NCBI GenBank assembly: GCA_963748005.1
Contig: CAVVHH010000002.1
Coordinates: 2,914,001-2,978,000, forward strand
Source of the DNA: CAILZL01 sp963748005
GTDB taxonomy: Bacteria > Pseudomonadota > Gammaproteobacteria > Steroidobacterales > Steroidobacteraceae
Direction of reading: 5' to 3'
DNA: 64,000 nt
Part shown: positions 8,114 through 15,081 of the stretch, one piece after another
Numbering within the stretch: position 1 is the first letter of the stretch
How the letters are laid out: each line of letters starts with the position of its first letter
Program-made: the position numbers and the translations under genes
The notes under the pieces: generated by a model
The model's input: the letters and a program-made list of their open reading frames with translations, nothing else
The model's database searches: none
Told to the model about the DNA's origin: nothing

Positions 8114-8550
8114 TGTAATTCCTCGGCGGGGTTGGACAGGCCGCAGAGCATGGATGCGCAAGATGACGGTGGTATGTCAGCGAATGTCGCGTTGCGTTTC
8201 GATATTGCCGGCATTGCGCCAGCGCCATTCCGATAGCAGGCGAACGCGGCTCGACAGGCGTTGCCTGGGCCTCGCTGCTCCGCCACAGCGCCGATGTCTC
8301 CGGTCAGGTAAATTCAGAATTTCCTGACGGACAGGCAATATCCGTTGGTAGTGGGCGTATTCTCGGCCTCGGTTGCGTACCCTCACCCCAAACTCTCCCT
8401 CTCACTCAAGGGAGAGGGAGCCAATCGCGACACGCAGAAGCTGGTCAGCGCATTTTAATTCCGGCGATAAAGTCGTAGTGTATGCGCCGCCGTCAACGGA
8501 CCAATCATCGGCCTCAGTATGTCTATTCCACACAGCGTGAAGACAATCCC
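8114..8550. other. Intergenic gap between divergent genes, with one palindromic repeat
   Basis: This 437-bp stretch separates the minus-strand phytase-like gene from the plus-strand oxidase genes and must hold both promoters. I see no convincing gene or RNA. The only clear structure is the CTCTCCCT/AGGGAGAG palindrome at 8393-8416. Confidence 0.5.
8393..8420. repeat. CCCTCACCC/CTCTCCC palindromic repeat, copy 1
   Basis: The arms CTCTCCCT (8393-8400) and AGGGAGAG (8409-8416) pair around an 8-base loop, preceded by CCCTCACCCC. A second element with the same arms and the same CCCTCACCC preface lies at 30627-30648, so this is a dispersed intergenic palindrome. Confidence 0.65.
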
Positions 8551-10707
8551 ATGAATACTTCATCGACGCTTGCAGCCGAGACGCTCAGCCGCCGCGAGTT
8601 CGTACAACTGGTTGCGGCTGGCAGCGGTCTGGCGCTCTCCCTGCAACTACCTGTGCTGTGTGCCGCGGAAGGTCCGCCTGCGGGTACGGCTACCGGCGTA
8701 AGAAGTCCCGCCGCGTTCATCCAGATTGCGCCTGACGACACCATCACCATCGTCACCCCATCAGTGGAAATGGGCCAGGGCGCGCATACCGGCATGCCGG
8801 TGATCATCATGGAAGAGCTCGGCGGCGACTGGTCGCGTGTGGTGGTGAAGGACTCGCCAGCTGCGGTCGTGTACAGGAATCCGATGGTGGGCCGGCAGAT
8901 GACCACCGGCAGCTTCAGCGTACGTGGCTGGTACAACGATCTGCGCAAGGTGGGGGCGGCAGCGCGCGAAATGCTGGTGCAGGCCGCAGCCAGTCAATGG
9001 TCAGTACCGACATCCGAATGCAAAGTCGAGCGCGGCGTGATTACCCATGCCGCCGGACATCGCGCGACCTTTGGTCAGGTGGCCGATCAGGCGGCCAGGC
9101 TGCCGGTGCCGCAGAGTCCCGCCTTGAAGTCCACGGACAAACATCAATTGATCGGCAAGGACCGGCCGCGTGTCGATGTACCGCCGAAAGTCGATGGCAG
9201 CGCGAAGTACGGGGTGGATGTGGTGTTGCCCGACATGTTGCATGCCACTGTGAAAACCTGCCCCACGTTTGGCGGCAAACTCAAGTCCTTCGACGACAGC
9301 GTGGCAAAACAGGTCAGTGGTTATCACGCCACCGTGCCACTGGCAGATGGCGTGATCGTGGTGGCGCGCAGTTTCTGGCAAGCCAGGAAAGCCCTGGAGC
9401 AGGTCAAGGTGGAATATGACCTGGGTCCGCTGGCCACGCTGGACAACACCAGGGTATTCGCGACGTTGCATGCCGGCTTCGATCAGCCGCCCGGCGTGGT
9501 GGCCCGTAATGACGGCGATGCGGCGGCAGCCTTGAAGGGCGCAAAGACCGTACTGGAGGCGGTGTATGAAGCGCCGTACCTTGCGCATGCCTGCATGGAA
9601 CCAATGAACTGCGTCGCCCGTGTTGATGACAACGGTTGTGAGGTGTGGTGTGGCACGCAGAGCCAGCAATCAGCACAGGAAATGATCACCAGGGTGCTGG
9701 GTATTCCAGCCGAGCGCATCAAGATAAATGTGATGTATCTGGGGGGTGGCTTCGGTCGTCGTGGCGAAGCGGACTATGTTGCCCTTGCGGTGACCGCCGC
9801 CAAGGCGGTCGGCCGTCCGGTGAAGCTGTTGTGGACTCGCGAAGAAGACATACAACACGATTTTTACCGTCCGGCGTCGGCGGTGCGGTTTCGCGCGGCG
9901 CTGGATGCGCAAAACAAACTCACCGCCATTGACGCAACCATGGTGGAAGCCTCGGCGCCGGGTCCCACTGCTGCGCACCTCACCGGTGGCGTGGCTGACT
10001 CGGGTTACCGCATTCCGAACTTCCGCGTGACGGGGTTGAACGCCGACATCGGCATCCGCTTTGGTTACTGGCGCTCGGTCAGCCATTCGCATCATCCCTT
10101 CATGTTTGAGGGCTTCATCGACGAAATCGCGTACCGCCTCAAACAGGATCCTTATCAGTACCGCCGCAGCCTGCTGCAAGATGAGCAGAGCCAGCGCCTG
10201 CTGCGGGTGCTGGATATGGCAGCGGAGAAATCTGGCTGGGGCAAAGCCCCCAAGGGTCACTTCCAGGGTATCTGTGCCTTTCCGTCGTATGGCAGCTTTG
10301 TGGCCACGGTCGCGGAAGTCTCGGTCAGCGGCAAACAGGTCACTTTGCATCGCATCGTCAATGCCATCGACTGTGGTGTGGCTATCCATCCCGACAACAT
10401 CGTCGCGCAGCTGCAGGGTGGCATGGCCTTCGGGCTTGCTGCCGTATTGCGCGGTGAAATCACTTTCGACAAAGGCGCCGTCAAACAAAGCAACCTGCAT
10501 GATTACCCCATGTTGCTGATGACCGAGATGCCCACGGTGGAAAGCTACATCGTGCCCAGCACCGCGCCACCCGGCGGCGTGGGCGAACCCGGTACCGGAC
10601 CTATCGCGCCGGCACTGGCCAATGCCATTTGTGCGGCCACCGGCGAACGCATTCGTTCGTTGCCGCTGTCGAAACACGGCTACACCTACGCCGCGCGCAG
10701 AGCCTGA
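8551..10707 (+). CDS. Molybdenum hydroxylase large subunit (isoquinoline 1-oxidoreductase beta-like, xanthine dehydrogenase family)
   Basis: The product from the ATG at 8551 has 718 residues. It starts with a Tat-type signal (SRREFVQLVAAGSGLALS), as is usual for the periplasm-facing IorB-like branch. Molybdopterin-binding blocks are seen in order: VEMGQGAHTGMPVIIMEE, GCEVWCGTQSQQSAQEM, YLGGGFGRRGEADY, and near the C-terminus GVGEPGTGPIAPALANAI, which carries the conserved catalytic glutamate. It oxidises aldehydes or N-heterocycles in this family; the substrate here is unknown. The small iron-sulfur subunit follows 16 bp later, so the two form an operon. The earlier in-frame ATG at 8482 was rejected because it would push the Tat motif inward. 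Confidence 0.88.
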   Translation: MNTSSTLAAETLSRREFVQLVAAGSGLALSLQLPVLCAAEGPPAGTATGVRSPAAFIQIAPDDTITIVTPSVEMGQGAHTGMPVIIMEELGGDWSRVVVKDSPAAVVYRNPMVGRQMTTGSFSVRGWYNDLRKVGAAAREMLVQAAASQWSVPTSECKVERGVITHAAGHRATFGQVADQAARLPVPQSPALKSTDKHQLIGKDRPRVDVPPKVDGSAKYGVDVVLPDMLHATVKTCPTFGGKLKSFDDSVAKQVSGYHATVPLADGVIVVARSFWQARKALEQVKVEYDLGPLATLDNTRVFATLHAGFDQPPGVVARNDGDAAAALKGAKTVLEAVYEAPYLAHACMEPMNCVARVDDNGCEVWCGTQSQQSAQEMITRVLGIPAERIKINVMYLGGGFGRRGEADYVALAVTAAKAVGRPVKLLWTREEDIQHDFYRPASAVRFRAALDAQNKLTAIDATMVEASAPGPTAAHLTGGVADSGYRIPNFRVTGLNADIGIRFGYWRSVSHSHHPFMFEGFIDEIAYRLKQDPYQYRRSLLQDEQSQRLLRVLDMAAEKSGWGKAPKGHFQGICAFPSYGSFVATVAEVSVSGKQVTLHRIVNAIDCGVAIHPDNIVAQLQGGMAFGLAAVLRGEITFDKGAVKQSNLHDYPMLLMTEMPTVESYIVPSTAPPGGVGEPGTGPIAPALANAICAATGERIRSLPLSKHGYTYAARRA

Positions 10708-10723
10708 ATCAGGGGACAAGAAT

Positions 10724-11170
10724 ATGACCACACTAAAAATCAACGGCCAGCAACGTGAAGTAAACGTCGACGCGGATACACCACTGCTATGGGTGCTGCG
10801 CGATGAGCTTGGCCTGACCGGCACCAAGTACGGTTGCGGCATGGGTCTGTGCGGCGCCTGCACCGTGCTGATGAATGGCCAATCGGTGCGCTCGTGCTCA
10901 TTGCCTGTTAGTGCTGCGGCCGATCAACCCATCACTACCATCGAAGGTCTTTCCAAAGACAGAAGCCATCCCGTGCAACAGGCATGGATCGCCGAGAACG
11001 TGCCGCAATGCGGCTACTGCCAGTCCGGCATGATCCTCGCCGCAGTGGCGCTGCTGAACAACAAACCCAAACCCACCGATGCAGATATCGATGGCGCCAT
11101 GACCAACATCTGTCGCTGCGGCACCTACAATCGCGTGCGCAAGGCGATCCATCGCGCGGCAGGGAAGTAA
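10724..11170 (+). CDS. Molybdenum hydroxylase small subunit with two [2Fe-2S] clusters
   Basis: The 148-residue product has the plant-type ferredoxin cluster ligands C38, C43, C46 and C58 (CGMGLCGAC, then RSC), and the second cluster in QCGYCQSGM and CRC. It passes electrons from the molybdenum site of the large subunit to an acceptor. The ATG at 10724 follows AGGGG by 8 bases. It is encoded after the large subunit, the reverse of many iorAB operons. No cytochrome subunit or cofactor-insertion gene is next to it in the window. Confidence 0.93.
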   Translation: MTTLKINGQQREVNVDADTPLLWVLRDELGLTGTKYGCGMGLCGACTVLMNGQSVRSCSLPVSAAADQPITTIEGLSKDRSHPVQQAWIAENVPQCGYCQSGMILAAVALLNNKPKPTDADIDGAMTNICRCGTYNRVRKAIHRAAGK

Positions 11171-11174
11171 CGAG

Positions 11175-11235
11175 CAGAACGCTTCGACAGGCTCAGCGAC
11201 CGGACTCCGCTCGCTGAGCCTGTCGAAGCGTTCTG
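11175..11235. repeat. Extragenic palindrome of the GAGCCTGTCGAAGG family, copy 2
   Basis: Inverted arms of about 23 bases run from CAGAACGCTTCGACAGG to its complement and end in TTCTG, with a short centre. The core is the same as in copies 1 and 3. It follows the oxidase operon directly and may mark its 3' end. Confidence 0.85.
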
Positions 11236-11281
11236 CAATACCATTGAGACCGTTTGATCAAGAACCAACGAAGAAATCCGC

Positions 11282-11584
11282 ATGTTCATTTCCATCTCAC
11301 ATCACTACTGCAAGCCCGGTCAACTCGACGCTGCACGACAACGCGTCGACAAGAGCTGCATCACCCTGCTCACCGAACCTGGATGTCTGTATCGCTACCG
11401 CATGGAGCGACCCTCGCATCCCAATGTGGTGTCAGCAATTACCGCGTGGAAATCTGAAGAAGACTTTGAGCGCTCGCGTCAGAAGCGTTTTGGCGGCGGG
11501 CACGACCTCAAGGACACTCCCTATGAAAAGGTCGAATCGGAGCAGTATCACGCGTATCCACCGCAGGGTGCTGCAGCAACCTGA
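11282..11584 (+). CDS. ABM-like (antibiotic biosynthesis monooxygenase-type) small protein
   Basis: The 100-residue protein starts MFISISHHYCKPGQLD and contains GCLYRYRMERPSHPNVV and SAITAWKSEEDFERSR. This is the pattern of ABM-fold dimeric alpha-beta barrels, which include quinol monooxygenases and heme-degrading enzymes. No catalytic residues are diagnostic in such short proteins, so the reaction cannot be named. GAAG stands 7 bases before the ATG. It is separated from the oxidase operon by a palindromic repeat and is likely its own transcript. Confidence 0.65.
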   Translation: MFISISHHYCKPGQLDAARQRVDKSCITLLTEPGCLYRYRMERPSHPNVVSAITAWKSEEDFERSRQKRFGGGHDLKDTPYEKVESEQYHAYPPQGAAAT

Positions 11585-11617
11585 TTCCGACTTGCTGCAC
11601 TTCAGTGGGTCGGGATG

Positions 11618-12034
11618 TCATTCCGACCACTGCGGATTCCAGACTACTTCCCAGAGATGGCCGTCCGGGTCCTGGAAGTACCCTGAGTAACCACCCCAGA
11701 AAGTGTCATGCGCAGGTTTGACAATGGTGGCGCCCGCAGCGGCGGCTGTTTTCATGACTGCATCTACTTCTGCTTTCGAGCCGACGTTATGCCCCAGTGT
11801 CAATTCGGTTGAACTGGTGGGTCCAACTGCGATTCCGGTGTCATGACTGATGCTCTTGCGCGGCCACAACGCAAGGCGCAAACCGGTTTGCAGTTGAATA
11901 AATACTACTGCGCCGTATTCGAATTCCTTACCAACGATGCCCTCGGTGGCAAAGCCCAGACCATCGCGATAGAAGCGCAGTGACGCTTCAAGGTCGTCGA
12001 CGCCGAGGGTGATGACGGTGATGCGAGGTTTCAT
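11618..12034 (-). CDS. VOC (glyoxalase/bleomycin resistance fold) family protein
   Basis: The 138-residue product starts MKPRITVITLGVDDLEASLRF and ends with GYFQDPDGHLWEVVWNP. The first block and the DPDGHLWEV block are hallmarks of vicinal-oxygen-chelate proteins, whose metal ligands include the H and E of the final block. Activity may be a glyoxalase, dioxygenase or binding protein. The frame also allows a TTG start at 12058, but the ATG at 12034 fits the family start. It lies 33 bp after the MDR gene and is probably cotranscribed with it. Confidence 0.8.
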   Translation of the reverse strand: MKPRITVITLGVDDLEASLRFYRDGLGFATEGIVGKEFEYGAVVFIQLQTGLRLALWPRKSISHDTGIAVGPTSSTELTLGHNVGSKAEVDAVMKTAAAAGATIVKPAHDTFWGGYSGYFQDPDGHLWEVVWNPQWSE

Positions 12035-12067
12035 GTGTTCGCTGTGTTTGAACGCCAAACCATTGCG

Positions 12068-13165
12068 CTATTTCTGGTCGGCATGCTCGGCATCAACGAC
12101 CAGCACGATCTTGCCCTGCGTACTGCCATTGCGGTTTTCCTGTTGCGCGTCGGCGGCCTTTTCCAGCGGATAGCGCGCCTCGATCGCGACGTTCAACTTG
12201 CCTGAATCCGCCAGGCGCAAAATCTCTTCGATGACGGGATTGCCTGTTGAGGCGGCGGCCGGGGCGTTGCCCGCTGAGGCCGCAGCGGGAAGATTCATTG
12301 CTCCCAGCGGCCCACCCAGACATTCCACGCCGGCTGCGGCACATGCCTCCGGGCCGGGACTGCCGGCCACGAACACCAGCTTGCCGCCGCGCTTCATGGT
12401 GCGCAGTGCCTGCGTGGCATTGTCCTTGTTGACCGTGTCGATCACCACATCCACATTCTGAATTTTTGCCGCCCAGTCGCCCGCGGTGTAGTCGATGTGT
12501 TCGTCGACGCCCAGCCCTTTCAGATAGGCCGCGTGACGCGCCGAGGCTGTGCCGATGACATAGGCGCCGCGCGCCTTGGCCACTTGCACTGCCGCACTGC
12601 CCACGCCACCGGCCGCGCCCGTTACCAACACGCGCTGGCCATGTGTTATCTGCGCATATTGGGCCGCACGCGTCGCCGTCACGGTGGCAATGCCCAGGCC
12701 CGACGCTTCGGCAAAGCTCACGCGTTTTGGTTTGGGTGCAATGTCTGCCGCTGGTGCTATGGCAAATTGTGCGTAAGCGCCATTCACTGCTGCATTCGGC
12801 AACGGTGCAACCTGACCCCACACCGCATCGCCCACTTTGAACTGCGTGACTCCCGGCCCGACGCTCTCGATCACGCCGGCAATGTCACGACCCGGAATGC
12901 GCGGCGGCACATCCGTGGGCACCGGGCGCTGTTTCCAGTCCACCGGATTGACCGACGCGGCATAGATGCGCACCAGCACCTGACCCTCGACCGGCTTCGG
13001 CACCGGCAAGCGCATTGGCTGCAAGACCTCGGCGGTACCACCCGGCGGGTTCACCATGGCCTGCATCTCGGTCGGCGTGGCAGACCACGAATTGACTACA
13101 CCACTCAACGCCAACGCGCCTGCCCATGACGATACGCGTAGAGCTTTCAAAACTGGATACATCAT
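12068..13165 (-). CDS. MDR-family NAD(P)-dependent quinone oxidoreductase with N-terminal signal sequence
   Basis: The product from the ATG at 13165 has 365 residues. The MDR fold begins at about residue 32 with MQAMVNPPGGTAEV, continues with SVNPVDWKQRP, and has the Rossmann motif VLVTGAAGGVGSAAVQVA. It lacks clear zinc ligands, so it resembles zeta-crystallin-like quinone reductases. The first 30 residues form a hydrophobic signal-like segment (ALRVSSWAGALALSGVV), which is unusual for an NADPH enzyme. About residues 288-310 hold two near-repeats of AAASAGN/AAASTGN. GAGG lies 8 bases before the start. A longer frame upstream to 13435 has no family similarity. Confidence 0.8.
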   Translation of the reverse strand: MMYPVLKALRVSSWAGALALSGVVNSWSATPTEMQAMVNPPGGTAEVLQPMRLPVPKPVEGQVLVRIYAASVNPVDWKQRPVPTDVPPRIPGRDIAGVIESVGPGVTQFKVGDAVWGQVAPLPNAAVNGAYAQFAIAPAADIAPKPKRVSFAEASGLGIATVTATRAAQYAQITHGQRVLVTGAAGGVGSAAVQVAKARGAYVIGTASARHAAYLKGLGVDEHIDYTAGDWAAKIQNVDVVIDTVNKDNATQALRTMKRGGKLVFVAGSPGPEACAAAGVECLGGPLGAMNLPAAASAGNAPAAASTGNPVIEEILRLADSGKLNVAIEARYPLEKAADAQQENRNGSTQGKIVLVVDAEHADQK

Positions 13166-13624
13166 GATTTCCTCAATAAACCAGCGTGTTTTTGCAGCGA
13201 GCTGCCGCATGCGGATATTGATCGCTGCCACTTCGATCAACAAGATGCGGCCGGTGAAGATTTGTGGCGTTAGTGGCTGTGTGGCGTCGGTATCAGTGTG
13301 GAGTGCGTGCTCAGGAAATACCCCCGATCCCCCCCGGTGATGTTTACCTGGGAGCGTGAAAGAGTGTTGGCGGTGGGGGTTGTGTGCAGCAGGCATCTCA
13401 CGTTGGTACATCAATCCCCAGAATGAAATGCCCATGTTATTGACGACAACAAAATGGTCGATCTGGGTCCGGCAGCAAACGTGAGGTGGACGGCCTCATG
13501 CTCACGCGCCATGCCTGTTATCTGATCGCCCAGAATGTCGACCGACGAAGCAAGAAAACGATAGCTGGAAGTGACTAACGCGCGATTGTCCGCAGTGGTG
13601 CGGACCAGGGTTTCCATGTTGCGA
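13166..13624. other. Intergenic gap of 459 bp, one doubtful small ORF
   Basis: The gap lies between the MDR gene and the toxin-antitoxin promoter. A 68-codon minus-strand frame (13411-13617, starting METLVRTTADNRALV) could be a small gene, but it has no ribosome-binding site and no family I recognise. A C-rich tract (about 13321-13339) is otherwise the only notable feature. Confidence 0.35.
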
Positions 13625-13671
13625 TTTACAGGTTGTAGCACTCAGTGCTATATAAGGAAGAGGAGGCAGGA
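13625..13671 (+). promoter_or_regulatory. Promoter and operator of the RelE/HigB-type toxin-antitoxin module
   Basis: TTTACA (13625-13630) and TATATA (13649-13654) are separated by 18 bases and look like a sigma-70 promoter. A perfect dyad TAGCAC-TCA-GTGCTA (13636-13650) fills the spacer and touches the -10 box, the expected place for repression by the HTH antitoxin. AGGAGG (13661-13666) is a strong ribosome-binding site for the toxin. Confidence 0.65.
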
Positions 13672-14044
13672 ATGGCCATCAACAAGACCCAGGAATTCGC
13701 GCGCTGGGCGCGCAAACAAGGATTGAAGGACACGGCTCTTTGCGATGCAGTCGAGGAGATGGCGAACGGCCTTTATGAAGCGGACCTGGGCGGCAACCTG
13801 CTCAAGAAACGGATCGCGCGGCCGGGGCAAGGCAAGCGCGGCGGCTTTCGCACCTTGGTGGCAACCAACAGAGGCGACCTGTGGTTTTTGTGTATGGTTT
13901 GCCAAGAACGAACGCAGCAACATCGACAAGGATGAGGAAGCGGCGTTGAAGAAATTGGCGGCCGTGTTGTTAACAATGATGCCGCAGGCGCTAAGCAAGG
14001 CGCAGAAGGCGGATGAATTGATAGAGGTGAGTTGCGATGCCTAA
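13672..14044 (+). pseudogene. RelE/HigB-type toxin, frameshifted at two T-runs
   Basis: The first frame reads MAINKTQEFARWARKQG to TLVATNRGDLWF, then goes wrong and stops at 13935. A second frame continues the family ending as FAKNERSNIDKDEEAALKK to VSCDA, stopping at 14044. Adding one T to the run at about 13885-13890 and one to the run near 13899 restores WFFVYGFAKNERSNI, the expected RelE-type (PF06296-like) sequence. So two single-base losses in homopolymers break the gene, unless they are sequencing errors. The 3' end overlaps the antitoxin by 8 bp, as in an intact module. The intact toxin would be an mRNA interferase-like protein of about 124 residues. Confidence 0.75.
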
Positions 14045-14351
14045 GAAACAATCGAAGATTCTCGCGGCGGTTCACACAACCGCCAAAGGATTGCACGCGG
14101 CAGGCGCAATCGATCAAGTGACGATGCGTGAGTTTGACGCGCTGACCCTCGCGCCGGTCGCGCCGTTGCGTCCGGCACAGATCAAACGCATCCGCGAAAC
14201 TTCGCGTGTCAGTCAGGCCGTGTTCGCGGCGCTGCTGAATACCAGTGTTTCAACCGTACAAAAATGGGAGATTGGCCAGAAGCGCCCGACCGGCACTGCA
14301 CTCAAACTTTTGCACTTGGTGCAGAAGCGAGGGTTGGAAGCGGTCGCTTAG
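14037..14351 (+). CDS. HTH (XRE-type) antitoxin partner of the RelE/HigB-type toxin
   Basis: The 104-residue product has an N-terminal toxin-binding half (MPKKQSKILAAVHTTAKGLH) and a C-terminal helix-turn-helix with IRETSRVSQAVFAALLNTS and TVQKWEIGQKRPTG. This HigA/NadS-like layout is typical for antitoxins encoded after a RelE-type toxin. It should neutralise the toxin and repress the operon at the dyad 13636-13650. The gene is intact although its toxin is frameshifted. Confidence 0.85.
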   Translation: MPKKQSKILAAVHTTAKGLHAAGAIDQVTMREFDALTLAPVAPLRPAQIKRIRETSRVSQAVFAALLNTSVSTVQKWEIGQKRPTGTALKLLHLVQKRGLEAVA

Positions 14352-14447
14352 TTTCCCAACTTGAAATTCCAATTGCGGCAGTGGGGTGCGGCGAGCAGAA
14401 TCGGGTGGCGTCAAACGCAGACGTTCAGGACGGCAGGGAAATTGCTC

Positions 14448-14606
14448 ATGGCCACGCCAATCGACTTCAATCAATGGGTGAGTGACCACAACCCGGCCGA
14501 AGACTTGTCCTATGACAAAGGCTGGTGGGATTACATCGAAATTATTCGACGGCTGGCGGCCAAATTCAACATCGAAGATCGCGACATCCAAGTTGTCTCG
14601 ACCTAA
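14448..14606 (+). CDS. Hypothetical protein, possibly the 5' part of a broken gene
   Basis: The 52-residue frame starts MATPIDFNQWVSDHNPAED and ends IEDRDIQVVST. No family is recognised. The next ORF begins 4 bp after its stop in the +1 frame, and its upstream extension reads through RPNL into MKTPPPFEK, so a single frameshift near 14598 would fuse the two into a protein of about 185 residues. The content (acidic, aromatic residues, a cluster WWDYIEII) looks like a real coding region. It lies between a toxin-antitoxin module and cas3. Confidence 0.45.
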   Translation: MATPIDFNQWVSDHNPAEDLSYDKGWWDYIEIIRRLAAKFNIEDRDIQVVST

Positions 14607-14610
14607 CCTG

Positions 14611-15018
14611 ATGAAAACGCCGCCGCCATTTGAAAAGTTGCTGATGCCAGTGATGCGACTCCAGACACCCGATGTCCAGTTGACCTTCAAGTACGACTTC
14701 GGCGTGTATCCGGAAGCGTGGACCGTTAGCATGAGTTCCGGCATAGATACAGCGCCAACCACACTGGGCTTGTTTGATCCTGGCCGGGACTTAAGAACGA
14801 AAGTGATCGCTGGCTTTCAGCAGGAATGGATTTATGGACCCTATAACGAAAACCCGAACCAGTTCACCTGTGAAGTGCAGGACGAATGGGACTTGGCGTG
14901 TTTGTTCAGGGTGGTGTTTTCGGGTCGGAAGGGTGGTGAGCTTATCGGTCCGCGTCTGGGATGGGATGCCGGTGGTAGTCAGACGCGAGAGAGCGTGAAT
15001 TCTCCCCGGCACACTTAA
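14611..15018 (+). CDS. Hypothetical protein, possibly the 3' part of the gene at 14448
   Basis: The 135-residue frame begins MKTPPPFEKLLMPVMRLQTP and contains FKYDFGVYPEAWTVSMSSG and FQQEWIYGPYNENPNQFT. It is rich in aromatic residues and looks like a small globular cytoplasmic protein, but I recognise no family. It may be the second half of one gene split by a frameshift, or an independent gene translated from its own ATG. It ends 63 bp before cas3. Small unknown genes at the edge of a CRISPR locus can be defence accessories or cargo; nothing here decides it. Confidence 0.5.
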   Translation: MKTPPPFEKLLMPVMRLQTPDVQLTFKYDFGVYPEAWTVSMSSGIDTAPTTLGLFDPGRDLRTKVIAGFQQEWIYGPYNENPNQFTCEVQDEWDLACLFRVVFSGRKGGELIGPRLGWDAGGSQTRESVNSPRHT

Positions 15019-15081
15019 GTTTTGAGACTATTCTGCGCCGGGAGTCCGGGGGTCAGCTGAGCTCAATAAGTATGGATTCTC

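Noticed and set aside
9670..10863. A 397-codon minus-strand frame opposite the molybdenum hydroxylase genes
   Set aside because: It spans two real genes with clear motifs and has no ribosome-binding site or known domain.
13672..14044. Programmed ribosomal frameshifting in the RelE-type toxin
   Set aside because: Two separate shifts at two T-runs would be needed to make the family sequence, and no stimulatory structure is apparent. Deletion or read error is simpler.
15019..15081. Clear sigma-70 promoter for the cas operon
   Set aside because: The 63 bases before cas3 contain no convincing -35/-10 pair; the promoter may lie in or before the unknown ORFs.
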